Counted from the stretch's first letter, positions 44,931 to 57,728 are shown. The stretch: DNA of 64,000 nt from Heliocidaris erythrogramma (GCA_025617745.1 CM046864.1:1364001-1428000); one strand, 5' to 3'. Numbers and translations: made by a program. Notes: generated from the letters alone by a model not told the origin.

Positions 44931-46151
44931 ATGAAAATGGCGACACGTATGGACACAGTGAATACGACATATGCCGAGAAGACTGGGCATGAATTCCCGT
45001 TTGCGAAACCCCTCGGAGGTAAGCCCGTATTCATCAAACATAAAGACATTCCATTGGTTGACGAAAAAATAATGACAAATGAAGACATGTACAAATGCCT
45101 ACTCAGCAGTGCACCAGGTCGTGAAATAAAAGGGGTACAAAAAATAGGAGGTTTGTGGAGACTTTACTTAGAAACACAAGAAACGAGAATTAAACTCATT
45201 ACGAAAGGTGTCGATGTCAGGAATGCAAATGTGGCCGTTTACGATACAAACCCATTTTTTGTTGACGGCAAAGAAAACACATTGCGTCTTCTCATCAAAG
45301 ACGTGCCACTTTCTGCCCACAACTCGCTAATTATAGACGAGTTAGAAAAATTGAAATATAAGGTTGTGGGGTCGGTAATATACCAGAGACTAAGAGTTGA
45401 TGGGCAATTGACTGATTGCCTCACCGGAGATAGGATCGTGTATGTACAACAACCATCTACCCCCCTACCAAGAAACATGAATTTTGGCATATTCAAAGCC
45501 AGAGTTTTCCACTACGGGCAGATTCCTGCAGCCACCAATAAAACACCTGTTTGTTCGAAATGTTTGAAGGTTGGTCATCACCGCTCGCAATGCAGCAGCC
45601 CCTTTGTATGTCGCAGATGTAAACAGCCAGGGCACCTCCAGCAACAATGTTCATTTGAGACCCCGTCCACTTTGCCGAAAGACGAACGTGACAGCGGAAG
45701 CTCAATGCCTACAGCAGCCCACACAGTTCCATCAAAGAAAGCGATCGAACAGCTGATCTCGACAGGACGCCAAACTACAGAACCAGCACATTGTTCAGTT
45801 TCCCTTGACAACCAGACGCGAGCGCAGGCAAAGATTACTCAGTTCCTGAAAGGGGATTGCGATGCATCACAGCAGTTGTCGGCCAATGACACGTATAGCT
45901 CAGCTCCATCGCTCGTTACGCGTGATGTTATTGTTACACCTGGTGAAACCACCGACAAACTTGATTCACAAATAGACTGCACGCTTGAAAATCCTAGCGA
46001 TGACGTCCCTAGCGATGATGATGAAGAACTAGAGATCTCTGAAATATCGGTGGAATCACCAGAACTTCCGAAACAACTCACTAAAGGAAATAAGGCTAAA
46101 CTGCAGAAGCGAAAACAAAAGTCAAACCAAAAACATCCAAAGAAGAGGTGA
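44931..46151 (+). CDS. LINE ORF1, CCHC zinc-knuckle RNA-binding protein
   Basis: About 406 aa from the first ATG (44931); an upstream TTG would add one codon. It reads as an RRM-like globular region (roughly residues 30-200). Two perfect CCHC knuckles follow: CSKCLKVGHHRSQC (about 208-221) and CRRCKQPGHLQQQC (about 227-240). The acidic Ser/Asp-rich tail has a DDVPSDDDEELE stretch and ends in a Lys-rich tract (QKRKQKSNQKHPKKR). In L1/Tx1-type LINEs, ORF1 packages element RNA into ribonucleoprotein. The reading frame is uninterrupted. The clade assignment is inferred from architecture. Confidence 0.9.
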   Translation: MKMATRMDTVNTTYAEKTGHEFPFAKPLGGKPVFIKHKDIPLVDEKIMTNEDMYKCLLSSAPGREIKGVQKIGGLWRLYLETQETRIKLITKGVDVRNANVAVYDTNPFFVDGKENTLRLLIKDVPLSAHNSLIIDELEKLKYKVVGSVIYQRLRVDGQLTDCLTGDRIVYVQQPSTPLPRNMNFGIFKARVFHYGQIPAATNKTPVCSKCLKVGHHRSQCSSPFVCRRCKQPGHLQQQCSFETPSTLPKDERDSGSSMPTAAHTVPSKKAIEQLISTGRQTTEPAHCSVSLDNQTRAQAKITQFLKGDCDASQQLSANDTYSSAPSLVTRDVIVTPGETTDKLDSQIDCTLENPSDDVPSDDDEELEISEISVESPELPKQLTKGNKAKLQKRKQKSNQKHPKKR

Positions 46152-46217
46152 ATGAACGGTTATTCGTCAACAATGTCATGATTATGTAAATAATCTTATT
46201 TGTAAATAGCTGGAAGG

Positions 46218-49200
46218 ATGTTATTTAGTAAAAATAAACAGTGTAATTTACTTAGTATAAATTGCAGAGGGTTAAGAAGCAAAAGTAAACGAGATACTAT
46301 ATTTGCATGGTGTAGATGTCAAAAGGCTGAAATTCTACTACTTCAAGAAACTTATTTTACAGATAATATTCTTCAGATTATACAGAATGAATGGAAAGGT
46401 CCATGTTATTTTTCAAATGGAACAAATCATTCCAGAGGGGTGGCAATCCTCATTTCGAGGCACCTCCCGCTTATTATTGAGAGTGTTATTCATGGTCCAG
46501 ATGGACGAGCTATTATGATTAATGCAAAGTTATTTGATTTTAAGGCATGCATTGTGAATATTTATGCACCCACTGAAAAGAAATATAGGGAAAATTTCTT
46601 CAAGAAACTGCTAATTTGGATACAAACAAACAAGCTTGATCATTTTGAATTAGTTATTGGAGGCGATTTTAACTCTGTGTTGTCTCCAAATAAAGATGTC
46701 AAAGGAGACAGAACACTTTATTATAAAACACCAAAAAACTTAAAAAAACTTATTAAAAAATTAATGTTGTGTGATATATGGAGAATATGGTATCCCACAA
46801 AAAAACAGTTTACTTGGAGAAATTTATCATTAAACATTGCTTCGCGTTTAGATTATTGGTTGATTGATAAAAATTTAAAAGCACGAGTAATGTGTAATGA
46901 TATACGCCCAAGTGTGCGTTGTGATCACAATGCTATATTTTTGAAACTTGTATTTGGTAAAATAAAAAAGGGTCCTGGATACTGGAAAATGAATACGCAA
47001 GTTTTGAACAATATGAGTTATAAGAACCAAGTAAGAGAAATTATTGAAAGGATTGAAAAACTGCCGATTAGTTTTTCTGATAGATGGGAACTGATAAAAA
47101 TTAAATGTCGTGAATATACGCAAAAATATTGTAAACGACTTAATTCTGAGGTTCAAACATTAAAGAAAAACTTACAAGAACAATTGTCACATTTAAGTGA
47201 AGAGATAGATAATCAGGTTAGGATGAATGATGTAACGAAAAGAAAATATATTCAAATTAAAAGTGCACTTGAAAATATTTACAAAAGGGAATGTAAAGGT
47301 GCTAGTATTAGATCACGTATCAAATGGTTAGAGGACGGTGAAAGAAACACAAAGTATTTCATGAGTTTAGAAAAGAAGAATGGTGAAAGGAAATATATTT
47401 TAAAGTTAAAAAAAGGTAAAAAAGTTATTCAAAATCATAATGATATTTTGCGAGAGGTTTCATATTTTTATAAAAACTTGTATACAAGTAAAGGAATACT
47501 GAGACATGAGGTTAAAACATATTGTAATAAGAGCAAGGTCAATAAGTTGAATGAGGAAGACAAACGAAAGTGTGAAGGGTTGCTTAGTAATACAGAATGC
47601 CGTAAAGCTGCTTTTAAAATGCCAAAGAAGAAGGCTCCAGGTGGGGACGGTCTCCCGATTGAATTTTACCAAGAGTTTTGGGATGACATCGAATCTATTC
47701 TTGTCAGTGCACTAAATGAGAATTTTGTGAATAGAAATATGTCAGAAACGCAAAAACAAGGCATTATTACTTTGATTTATAAAAAAGGGGAAATTGAAGA
47801 TTTGAAAAACTGGAGGCCGATAACCTTATTAAATTACGACTACAAAATCATGGCTGCAGCTCTAGCTAATAGGTTGCATAAAGTGGTGCCAAGATTAATA
47901 CATGAAAATCAGGTCGGATATGTTAAGAAAAGACTAAGTGGTTTTAATATTAGATTGACACAAGATATTTTTGAATATATGCACAGAAAAAGAAATAAAG
48001 GTGCTATGATGTTAATAGATTTCTGTAAAGCATTTGACACTATTGAACTTGATTTCATTGAAGAGTGTTTAAAGGTGTTTAATTTTGGAGTAGATTTTTG
48101 TAATTGGATAAAACTGATGTATACAGAAGTGAATAGTTTAGTATTGGTTAATGGATGGAAAACGAACAGGTTTGAATTGGGTCGCGGAATAAGACAAGGT
48201 TGTCCTTTGTCGGCAATATTATTCATTTTGGCAGTAGAAGTCATGGCAGATCGAATAAGGAATAATGAAAATATTAAAGGGGTTAGGTTTGGGGTAAATG
48301 AAAAACAAAGAGAGGTGAAGGTTTTACAATATGCAGATGACACTTCAGTATTTTTTACTGAAGAATCTTCTTTGCAACATATTATAAATGAGATCGAGGA
48401 TTTTGGGAGAGTTGCTGGCCCAGTCATAAATAAAGAAAAAACAATTTTGAAATGGCTTGGCCCAGGAGATAAAAAATGGAATTTTAACGAATTTGGGTTT
48501 GTTTGGAAAGAAGGATGTATAAAATATCTTGGATGTTATATCGGTACAGACACAAACTTGGTAGCAAAGTTAAACTGGGAATCCAAATTAGAAAAAATAC
48601 AAAGGCTGACAGATAATTGGAGGAAAAGAAATTTGACTCTCATAGGAAAGGTAATTATAATTAAGACATTACTGATTTCAAAGATAGTTCATCTGTTAAT
48701 GTTTTGTTCCGTACCATTGGATGTCATAAAACAATTGGAAAAGATTATATATGAATTTTTATGGAATGCCAAAGTAAATAAAGTAAAAAAAGAAACAATT
48801 ATTAAAGAGTACGACTATGGAGGAATTAAGATGAGTGATATTAGAAAATTTATATACAGTTTCAGACTTAAATGGTTAGGAAGGATATTGGATGAAACAG
48901 ATGGCACTTGGAAAGACATGGCGAATTTATACTTTGAAGCTCTTGGGGGCTTTAAATTGCTTTTGAACTGCTCTGTTGATTTAAAGATAATGGGGACATA
49001 TTTTGCATCCATAGTTCCAAGATTTTACTTAGAAATGCTTGAAGCATGGTTCGAAATCAGAAAGAGGAATTGTAAAAGTAATATTTATTCTGATAATCAG
49101 ATTATATGGTTTAACCAATTTGTAACTGTAGATAATCTACCATTCTTTTATAAAAAGTGGTATGAAAAAAATATTGTTTACCTAAATGACATATGTTTGA

Positions 49201-49990
49201 AAGGTTATTTTAAACCAACACAAATGCTCATTGAAAAAATATATGGCACAAAAACAAAAGGAACAATGATATTTGATTATGCTAAATTAAGAAATGCAAT
49301 TCCAAAGGTATGGTTGAACAATCTGAAAGATTCTATTGACTTAGTTATTCCAACCATTGCAGTAGGTAAAAATGAAAAACATGTTCAGCTTTTAACAAGT
49401 AAACAATTTTACTCTATTTTGATCCAGGAAAAATATTCTGTAGAAGGACCCAGATATTGGGTAAATAAATTAAATAATGATGTAAATTGGAAACTTGTTT
49501 TTCAAAGGAACATGATTGGTACAAAGGAAAATAAATTGAGGCAGTTCAACTTTAAGCTGCTTTATAATTTGTTACCGGTTAGAAGGAAACTGTTTATTTG
49601 GCAGCTTTCTAATACCGATCTATGTGAAACATGTGGTTGTCAGGAGGACTTGAATCATGCATTTTTGACATGTACAATGAACATTCCTTTTTTAAGAAAT
49701 TTGCTGATCTGGTAAAATATGTTTATAACATTGATTTGCAAATAGACATCTCTTCATTATTAAAAATGCAAAAAGAAAATAATCTTGATGATATTTTAAC
49801 CATTGCTTTTTGGAGTATATACAAGATGATAATTTTGAGAAACAACACCGGTAAAGAAGGAAGAAAAGAAAATTTATGGTATATGTTTTTACAAGAACTA
49901 AAAATACGCCTGGACACAAATAATGCTTTGGTAAAAATGTGTAAGAAGAAATTGTATCAGCTTCCGGATGCCCTAAATATGTATATTTAA
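46218..49990 (+). CDS. LINE ORF2, endonuclease-reverse transcriptase, one late frameshift
   Basis: The open frame runs 1165 codons to 49715. Domains: AP-type endonuclease (LSINCRG about 12-18, QETYF, GGDFNSVL about 147, SRLDYWL, RCDHNAI about 234) and reverse transcriptase (KKKAPGGDGLPIEFY, WRPITLLN, MLIDFCKAFD, GIRQGCPLS, YADD at 705-708). The C-terminal Cys-His segment reads CETCGCQEDLNHAFLTC. Just after that, at the T run near 49684-49690, the frame slips. The true C-terminus (FFKKFADLVKYVYNIDL..) continues in another frame to 49990, about 1257 aa in all. The catalytic residues seen are intact. The slip may be a real inactivating mutation or a homopolymer sequencing error. The protein would carry out target-primed reverse transcription in the nucleus. 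Confidence 0.92.
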
Positions 49991-50087
49991 TGTATAAGAA
50001 ATATTTCATTTTATGTTGTGCATTATGTTATTAGATTGATATGATTAGAAAGAATAAATGCCTGGAAAGGTGAAAGAGAAAAAAAAA

Positions 50088-50099
50088 ATCTTTGAGTAA
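50088..50099 (+). repeat. 12-bp target-site duplication, right
   Basis: ATCTTTGAGTAA directly after the A tail; matches 44713-44724. Confidence 0.85.
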
Positions 50100-50262
50100 A
50101 CCACGTAAAGGCATAAAGTTAATATCTAAGAATATCTCTTCCAGCTACTAGTTAGGCCGCAATTAACATCTGAATTATCCCAGTTCATGGTTATGCTAAA
50201 AGATGGCCGTGGCTAAGGTAACGTCTGAATATTCAGAAAAGCATATATTTGTAATGGAACAA
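50100..50262. repeat. Continuation of the X-box repeat after the LINE
   Basis: ACATCTGAATTATCCCAG, TTCATGGTTATGCT, a degenerate palindrome GTGGCTAAGGTAAC (50209-50222) and GCATATATTTGTAATG follow the block order of the family at 34600-34720. This shows that the LINE split one repeat copy. A second LINE relic begins at about 50262. Confidence 0.65.
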
Positions 50263-52130
50263 TCAATCAAGTCAGGTAGAATTTCCGAGATTCATGGATA
50301 AGTTCTTTCCAGCAACCTTTGTCATTCATAAGTTCAGCGATGTCTCGCGTCTCCTGGAGACCAGTGTCCATCGTTAATGAATCGACATGTCCTCCTATGT
50401 CTCCCTCTTCTTGCTTCTCCACGAAGTGTAGTGTGAGCTCTGGATGCCTTTGATCATGCCCTGAAAGCTTCAATCGCCTCTGGGTTACTTTTGAGCTGAC
50501 CTTTGGAAGGTTTCCCTACAGCTCCGAGTTCCTCAAACTTGTTGCGAATTGGTTGACGTTCAGAGCCATCCTTTAACATTCTAGTGTAGCACCCATCAAC
50601 AATCTGAGTAAGTCTCTTTGTAAGGGCCCAGGTCTCTGACCCATACAAAAAAAATACTCCACCGTAGCTGTGAAGAGACTTATCTTTAGGACTTTACGGA
50701 GGTCTGATTCCCATACCGACTTCAAGCTGTAGCATGCTGCCCAGGCTTTCTTCACCCTATCCACAACGTCATCCTCTGTGTTCCTGATCTTTGCTCCCAA
50801 GTACAGGAAGTCATCCACCAATTCAATTGGCTTCCCACCAGCACTCACGATTCCCTCTGGCTCCAAGACGTTCTCCAGCAGATAGTCTTGCTCTCATTTA
50901 TCCGCAGTCCTACATTCATAGATACCTCCTCCACCTCTCCACCTCTCTTATGTAACTCCTCTGCCTCCTTTACTGTGTTTGCCAACAGAACTATGTCGTC
51001 AGGAAACTCAGCATCTGATATCTTCTTAGCCTTAACTCTCCTGCTCCAAGGCGGAGTTACAGTGAAGCCAGAGTCATGGTGTTTCTTCAGTGCCAGTGTC
51101 AATTACGATCACAAAAAGATATGGAGCTAATATATCACCCTGGAGTACTCCAGTCTGTATCTCGAACTCTGTCAGCCCATCGGGTGTGATAACCTGGGTT
51201 TTCATAAGCCCATACGATGTTCATCAGGCAGTTTCGGTCTACTGAATCAAAGGCTTTTCTAAAGTCATTGAACACCATGGCAGCAGGGAGGCTCTTTGCT
51301 CTGGCACCCTCCAGAATGTTCCTGACTAGTGGCTGATCTTCCCTCTCTAAAGCCATTCTGGCTGTCTCTGAGCTGCTTCTCAATCTCTGGCTGGATTCGG
51401 TTCAGAATCATCCTGTAGAGGGTCTTTGCAGCAATGCAAGTAACGTTAGTGAGATGCCCCTGTAGTTGTTGGTGTCAGTGAGGTCACCTTTCTTTGGTAC
51501 TGGGAGAGTGTTACTTATCCTCCATTGATCTGGGAAAACAATCTTCTCAAGTGCCTGATTACAGAACTCCAGGCTGATATCACTAAAATCACATCTCTTC
51601 ATCACCTCCCGCGACACTCCATCATCTCCATACCCGTTACCCTCCTTGATCCCCCGGCTCTGTTAAGTTCCTCACTGGTAAATACATTTCTTTGAATAGC
51701 TGCCTGATCACCCTGGTGTTCTGATATGTGGGAGGGGTTTGTCCTAGTAAGGTCTTAAAATGGTCCAGCCATTTCCCCTTCCTACTCAAGGCCTGTTCTT
51801 TGATCTGAGTCGAACTCCCTCTCTTCCTCCCCGTGATCTTGTTGATGATCGTCCAACTCCCTCTCTTACAACTGTCTGCTGCTCTCTCAACTCTTCTGAT
51901 CTTCTCAATCAGCAAAGACTCCTCCTAGCTTTAGTGTAGTTGGCACGAGTTCTTCCTTCCTATCCTCAACACACTTCTTCGTCTCTCCGAAGGATCAGCA
52001 CAGAACTCGTCCATAGCAGCTCTTAGGTGTTCTCTGGCTGCACACACTCTGGGATCTTCAGAGTAGTCATCTTTCATCTTCATCTTCCTCTTCCTCTTCA
52101 GCACCAAGGCCTCTCCAGCTTCTGTTACTG
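50262..52130 (-). pseudogene. Second LINE (endonuclease-RT type) relic, RTE/CR1-like, heavily frameshifted
   Basis: Consecutive minus-strand frames carry the ORF in order: KIRRVERAADSCKRGSWTII; FPDQWRISNTLPVPKKGDLT then NNYRGISL; FNDFRKAFDSVDR (RT motif A); AEFPDDIVLLANT (motif C, where FADD reads FPDD); VDDFLYLGAKIRNTEDDV; YGSETWALTKR; CYTRMLKDG; and a C-terminal DTGLQETRDIAELMNDKGCW. At least six frameshifts. No endonuclease domain remains. Family level is uncertain between RTE and CR1 groups. It straddles the inner edge of the right arm (51543 onward is shared with 37140-37726). Confidence 0.85.
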
Positions 52131-53941
52131 CAGTAACAAGAAGAAATTATAGTTGATAAAGTTGGAACATGAGGAAGGCATTCCCCATTCGTTTTGTACA
52201 CACAACTCAGAAATTCTCCATTTTCGGTCTGACATGAGGTCACAAAAGTTCATGTAACTTGGTTGCGGTATGACCGATTTTTGATGTCAAAACATGATGT
52301 CACAAGATGTAGAAGACTTGAAAGAAAAACTCAGAAAATGGCGTGGCGTAAAATGCAGTGGTTCGAAACGCGTGGCGATATTTGTCTCAGAGCCACCCCC
52401 CCCCCCCCCCCCCCCCAGTTAAAAGGGTTAATTACTCAGGTCTCAGATGTTATGATATAACTGTTTGGCATTAAACAGATGATGGGTGTTGAATATTGGA
52501 ATTTCAAAAGAACATAGACTTTCTGGCTGACATCATGAAAATGGAAAATCAGGGTCTAACGTTGAATGTGCTTTTCTGCAAGATTCCCAGTCGATAAAGG
52601 CCGTGGTTATACCAGACAAGGGTCATTGCTATAACAAACCTGTGATAGACAAAAAGAATGTGTAACAAGATTATTTTTGAATAATTGACAACATTTGTCA
52701 ATGGATTTGTAGCTGAATCTGGACTGTTTCCGAACAACGTTCAGCTGCAAAAAAAAAAAGGGGGGGGGGGAGTTCAAAGTATGCGTGCTAGGTCTACAAA
52801 ATTAATGGGTATAAACGTAATATTGGCTGCTTCAAAATTGTATCCTCCTGCTTTTCCTATGTAACATCTTAATGCATGTTGTAGGATGTGAACTTGTAGA
52901 TCTTGCCCATCAATAGAGGCTTTTCAGTTCATGCAGAATATTGAAATGGCCTAGAGGATGATTATTGCATGTTCCAGCTAGCAAGGTCTTATCTGCAACT
53001 AAAAGGTGCCATTTCAAGGTCACAACTGAGTTCTACAAAGTGTTAAACCTTGTATCAATGAACACAGGAGGACAACTGCTAGAGGAACTGGTAGATCTAG
53101 TCTCCTTCTGGGCCTGACTTGATCTAGATCTAGTTTATATGCATTTAGCTAGGTCAGAGCAGAATTGGAGACCTCATATGGTGCCTCCATACCTCCAGGT
53201 TCATGTAAGCATCTGAGAATGCAGTCTTCGAAGATCAGAGTAACAACCGCTGCATGCAGGGCTGTGTGACATCTACTCAGACATTAGAGGCAGAGTTGTC
53301 TGCTATTTTCAAGGGAGGTTGAAGCTGGAGTTTCAGAAAAAGGATTTGTTGGCATTATTTGCGTTTGCCCAGATATTTTCAAAACTGGCATCGGAAACTG
53401 GTTTCATTTTACCATTCTTTTTTGTTGTTGTTTTTAACCACGATCTACGTATTTAATGTTTTCAAATTGCTATAAATATTGTAAATATTGAAATGTATTG
53501 CCTCTTGTTATTAGTAAGTAATAATACAATAATATCACATCAATCATATCAAAAGAGCCTCCTTTGAAGCCCACACCATCTACATGTAGGCATGCTGTTC
53601 AATTCATGGATATTTTCATAACAAACGGGCAGATGATAGCTACAAAAGGCTAATAGGCTTATGGAAGAAAATAAAGGGAAAAGGTGTCTAATACGACAAG
53701 GTAGTATTGAAGTAGATGACTCCGTTTGTTTTCAGTGCATTTTGTTACTATCACCATTGAGTTTGATGTCCTTTTGAGGGAGGATTGCGTTTATTCGTTA
53801 GAGTATGACCTTCGCCCCTTTTGGCCAGTATCTTGTTAGTGTAAGTATGATCAAATAAACGGTTGGTAGACATGATAGTGGCTGGTAGTCGTTCAATGAT
53901 GTCATGGTTGCAGCGGCGCGATAATAATGTCATATCAGGAC

Positions 53942-55117
53942 GTTGCCATAGCAACGGCCATGTTTTGCCATAAAGCTGCCTATGAATAACTAACAATTTA
54001 ATGAATATCAAAGAGGTACGTTGAACTACATTTGATATATTCTTGGACACTTGTATTATGCTTTTATGTATGTTATATTTAGATATATGTAAAGGCTATA
54101 CATTTTTCTTTCAAAATTTCCAAATTTAACTGATCGACTACCATGGCAATGTCTCTGGAATGTTTGGATTTATCACTCACCACCAGTTTAACAGCAATCG
54201 GGGAAGATTTTTTTTCACATCAATGTGTTGTCATAGCAACTATTCTATCAGACATGACTGTTACCTTAAAGATATATCAAAAATACATCTTTATTGAAAA
54301 TAATTGGAGAGTTGGAAATTTGTGACATTTTTACGACTTTCTTAGACAATGTTTTTTGTGTTAGTGTTAAGATGGAGAAATACCATATTTTCCTCAAAAT
54401 ATCAGTCTCAACCTGGTCGTTGCCATAGTAACGACCATATTATGGTATAAATACATTGTTGTAAGACTTTGCATGACCAAGATTTTGATGGCAATAAAAT
54501 TTGGAGCATGAAACGGACAAACGAAGACACTTGTTATGTTTATACGTTGTTGCATCACAAATATATGGCATTTTCTAGAAATTCAGATATTACCATGGCA
54601 ACGGCCAATTTGGAGCATAACCATGACCTTTGATAAGCCAGATGTTAACTGCAAGGTAATGTGCAGCTTAAAAGAGAGATTCTGGGACATTAGCGACATG
54701 TATTTATGTTGTATGTATTTATATTTATGAAAAATATGTTATTATCTGAGAAGTAATTTGTAATTGATGGCAAATAGGCACATAATGATAACTGATTCAT
54801 CTGGGTAACCAAAAATAACAATGGATGAAACTGTCTCTAGGAGGATGGGGTACGTTTTGGGTATATTAGCCTATACACTTTTGTTATTGATTTCATAAGC
54901 CATTCATACCTACTTTAACTTTTGCATCATTTTGTTGCATAGCAACTGTCAAATCAGGCATGACTGTTACCTGAAAATCTTCATCTAGACCTAAAAGAAT
55001 TTGAAAGTGGAAAGTATGTGTACTTAGACATATTAATGTTTTCTTTTTTGTTTTGATACAAAAGAGCTATATTTTTTCTTAATATACCAATTTCTTCCAT
55101 GTCGTTGCCATAGCAAC
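53942..55117. repeat. X-box-palindrome repeat array (right arm)
   Basis: Inverted twin of the left array, with sites at 53942-53955 and 55104-55117 and between. The palindromes read the same on both strands. Confidence 0.75.
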
Positions 55118-55458
55118 GACCATGTTGTGGCATAAATATGACTTTGCACGACCACGACTTTGATGGAAATCAAAGTTTTGGCATGAAATAGATATATTTA
55201 TACCCTTCTATTATGTTTATGATTTTTCATTACAAGATGCCAGTAATTAAGCAAAATGCCTAGAACATACAACTGGTGGTGTTTTAAAGCAATTAGTAAA
55301 GGCAATATTTAAAGACAAATGTATGCAGAATTTGGGTTTTGGTTCAATTTGGCCTTGCGACTTTGAAATGTCACGTAATCTCGCAAATGATTGTCCGATT
55401 TTCACAATATCGGTGTCAAAAGTGACTCTTGGAAAGAAAAAAAAATGTCCTTAAATAT

Positions 55459-55858
55459 CGTGGCGTGCTTTGTGGCAGTCTGGGGGAAGTCGTGGAAATC
55501 GAACCGTCAGAATAGATTGTACCTTTTGCGCTATAGAATTCACTGTGCATTAGTGTGGGCAAGCATCCACATCAATAATGAAACATTGAGTATTTGGCGT
55601 GCTTTGCGGCAGTCTGGCGGAAGTCGTGGACATCGAACCGTCAGAATAGATTATACCTTTTGCGCTATAGAATTCACTGTGCATTAGTGTGGGCAGGCAT
55701 CCACATCAATAATGAAACATTGAGTATTTGGCGTGCTTTGCGGCAGTCTGGGGGAAGTCGTGGAAATCGAACCGTCAGAATAGATTGTACCTTTTGCGCT
55801 ATAGAATTCACTGTGCATTAGTGTGGGTAAGCATCCACATCAATAATGAAACATTGAG
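55459..55858. repeat. Three tandem copies of the 134-bp unit (right copy)
   Basis: Inverted twin of 33410-33809; on the gene strand it ends 55 bp before exon 55914. The copy nearest the exon has GTGGGTAAGC where the others have GGGCAAGC or GGGCAGGC. Confidence 0.85.
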
Positions 55859-55913
55859 TTTTTAAGATATGTACAAACATACAATAGTATTTGTTGGTTT
55901 ACCTCCTCTATAG

Positions 55914-56105
55914 GTGTATGATGGTAGGAGGGATCAAAGCTCGGCATTTTATTCTGCTCGCGATGATGTCATATCAAGACTGCAGTCCGCAAGATCCTTG
56001 CCATCATCTGTGTTTCGATCGGATTCATTCCAGAGTTCCATCAGCTACATTGTAAAGATAACGTGGGAAAACCTCCGGCCACCAGGTTCAGTATACTCCT
56101 ACGAG
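55914..56105 (+). CDS. Exon: middle of NIDO domain (right gene copy)
   Basis: Identical in sequence to the left exon 33163-33354 as far as I can read: [20 protein letters not shown].. to ..GSVYSYE, phase 0-0, acceptor ..CTATAG and donor GTATGT. Joins 41681-41854 upstream and 62543-62987 downstream in frame. Confidence 0.88.
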
Positions 56106-56149
56106 GTATGTAGCTACGATTAACAAACTAATTATATCACATTTCTTTT

Positions 56150-56800
56150 AGCCCTGATAAGGATAACAAGATTTCAATTTTGGAAACATGTACAGGATAC
56201 ATTCGTTCTTGGATGCTCCAACATAAGCTAATGCTTAATGACAACAAGCAGAGTTTCTCATCGTTGGAACATCCAGACAAGTAGCAAAACATTATTAATC
56301 ATATAACAGTTGGAGATGCAGAAGTGAAACCGACAAGCAGTATGAGAAATCTTGGTGTATGGCTAGATTCTCGTTTAAACATGGAGACACAGATATCCAA
56401 CACATGCAAATCTGTTTTTATATGTTATATAATTTGCGTTACATCCGTTAATACTTAGATCAGGAACACACCGAAAGCCTTGTCCATGCATTTATTAGTA
56501 GTAAACTTAACTATTGTAATGGATTATTGTTTGGCTTGCCAGATTCACACACCATGAAGTTGCAGGGAGTTCAGAATGCCTGTGCAAGACTTGTGAACAA
56601 TTACTCATGATGAAGTTACATTGGTTTCCAATAAAGTTATTTTGCTTTTTTACAAAGCTTTGAATTGTCAAGCCACAAACTACTTGTCTGAATTATAATA
56701 TTTTAAATTGCACCATATACATATAACTTACGAAGTTCACAGGACAAACTGTTTCTAAAGTTGCCTCTTAGAGTAACTCTTAGAGCTGCGCGGCTCCAAA
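56150..56800 (+). pseudogene. L2/CR1-like LINE relic (right copy)
   Basis: Plus-strand twin of 32470-33115, reading [30 protein letters not shown] and [13 protein letters not shown] with the same frame breaks. Confidence 0.65.
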
Positions 56801-57728
56801 ACTATGGATCCAACTTCCTCATGTAATAAGGAAAGCACAATAAATTCCCATTTTTAAATCTCTACTGAATACCATTTTTTAAGGCTTTTAACTAGATTAG
56901 TTCTTCAGAAAAAGGTTTGCGGTACAACCATGTGAGTTGGAATAACTCCACGTTCCGGTCAGAATGCTCTGGCCGTCGTCAGGAGAATGAGAAGAGCGAA
57001 TAAATCAGCAGAATTTATATATGAAGCAGCAATTCACTTAATAAAAATGGATGCAAACAAATAACATAGAAAGAAATAGTAACAGTAATATCAAAGTACC
57101 TACATTTGAAAGGATAAATAACATCAAGGTACCTGCATTGAAAGGATAAGTGACATCAAACGAATCCTGCGTTGAAAAGAAACAATGAAAACAAGTGAAC
57201 AATAGGACTAAGAAATCAATTAACCGTCTGGATAAGCTGGAAACAAAAGGGGGATTGGGACCGTAGGTAATCTGTGGAGAGAAACATGGCATCCTGTTGA
57301 GGAAAGAAATTAAGGTTAAAACATACATATGGAAAAGGTGAAATATTGACAACAGAATACTAATAAGTATACTAAGTATACTAATAATAAATGTTGGGAA
57401 AGGCTGTGGAGAGAAAAAAAAAAACAATGATAATGAACAAATTGAGGAGAGAAACATGAAATCCTGTTGGAGATAATCTGTGGAGAGAAATAAGTCATCC
57501 TGTTGAGGAAAGATATTAAATTTAAAACATACATGTGGAAAAAAGGGTGAAATAATGACATCAGAATGAGTATCCTAATGATGAATATAATGAATGTTAT
57601 GAATGAAACAACAAAACAAAGGTAATGAACAAGTTGAGGAGAGAAACATGTAATCCTGTTGAGGGAAGCAATTGTGGAACAGAATAATCAGCTAGTTCAT
57701 TGTCGCTCATCAGGGCAGGTACATCCCC

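Larger units (their letters stand above)
44725..50087 (+). mobile_element. Full-length L1/Tx1-like LINE, 5.36 kb
   Basis: Bounded by the 12-bp duplication, with a 5' UTR of about 200 bp, ORF1 with zinc knuckles, a 66-bp gap, ORF2 with endonuclease and reverse transcriptase, a short 3' UTR and a 10-A tail (50079-50088). The element lies in the first intron seen of the right gene copy, on the same strand, and splits a copy of the X-box repeat. Intact termini and nearly intact ORFs suggest a recent insertion. The matching part of the left copy falls in the gap, so presence or absence on the other copy is unknown. Confidence 0.9.
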
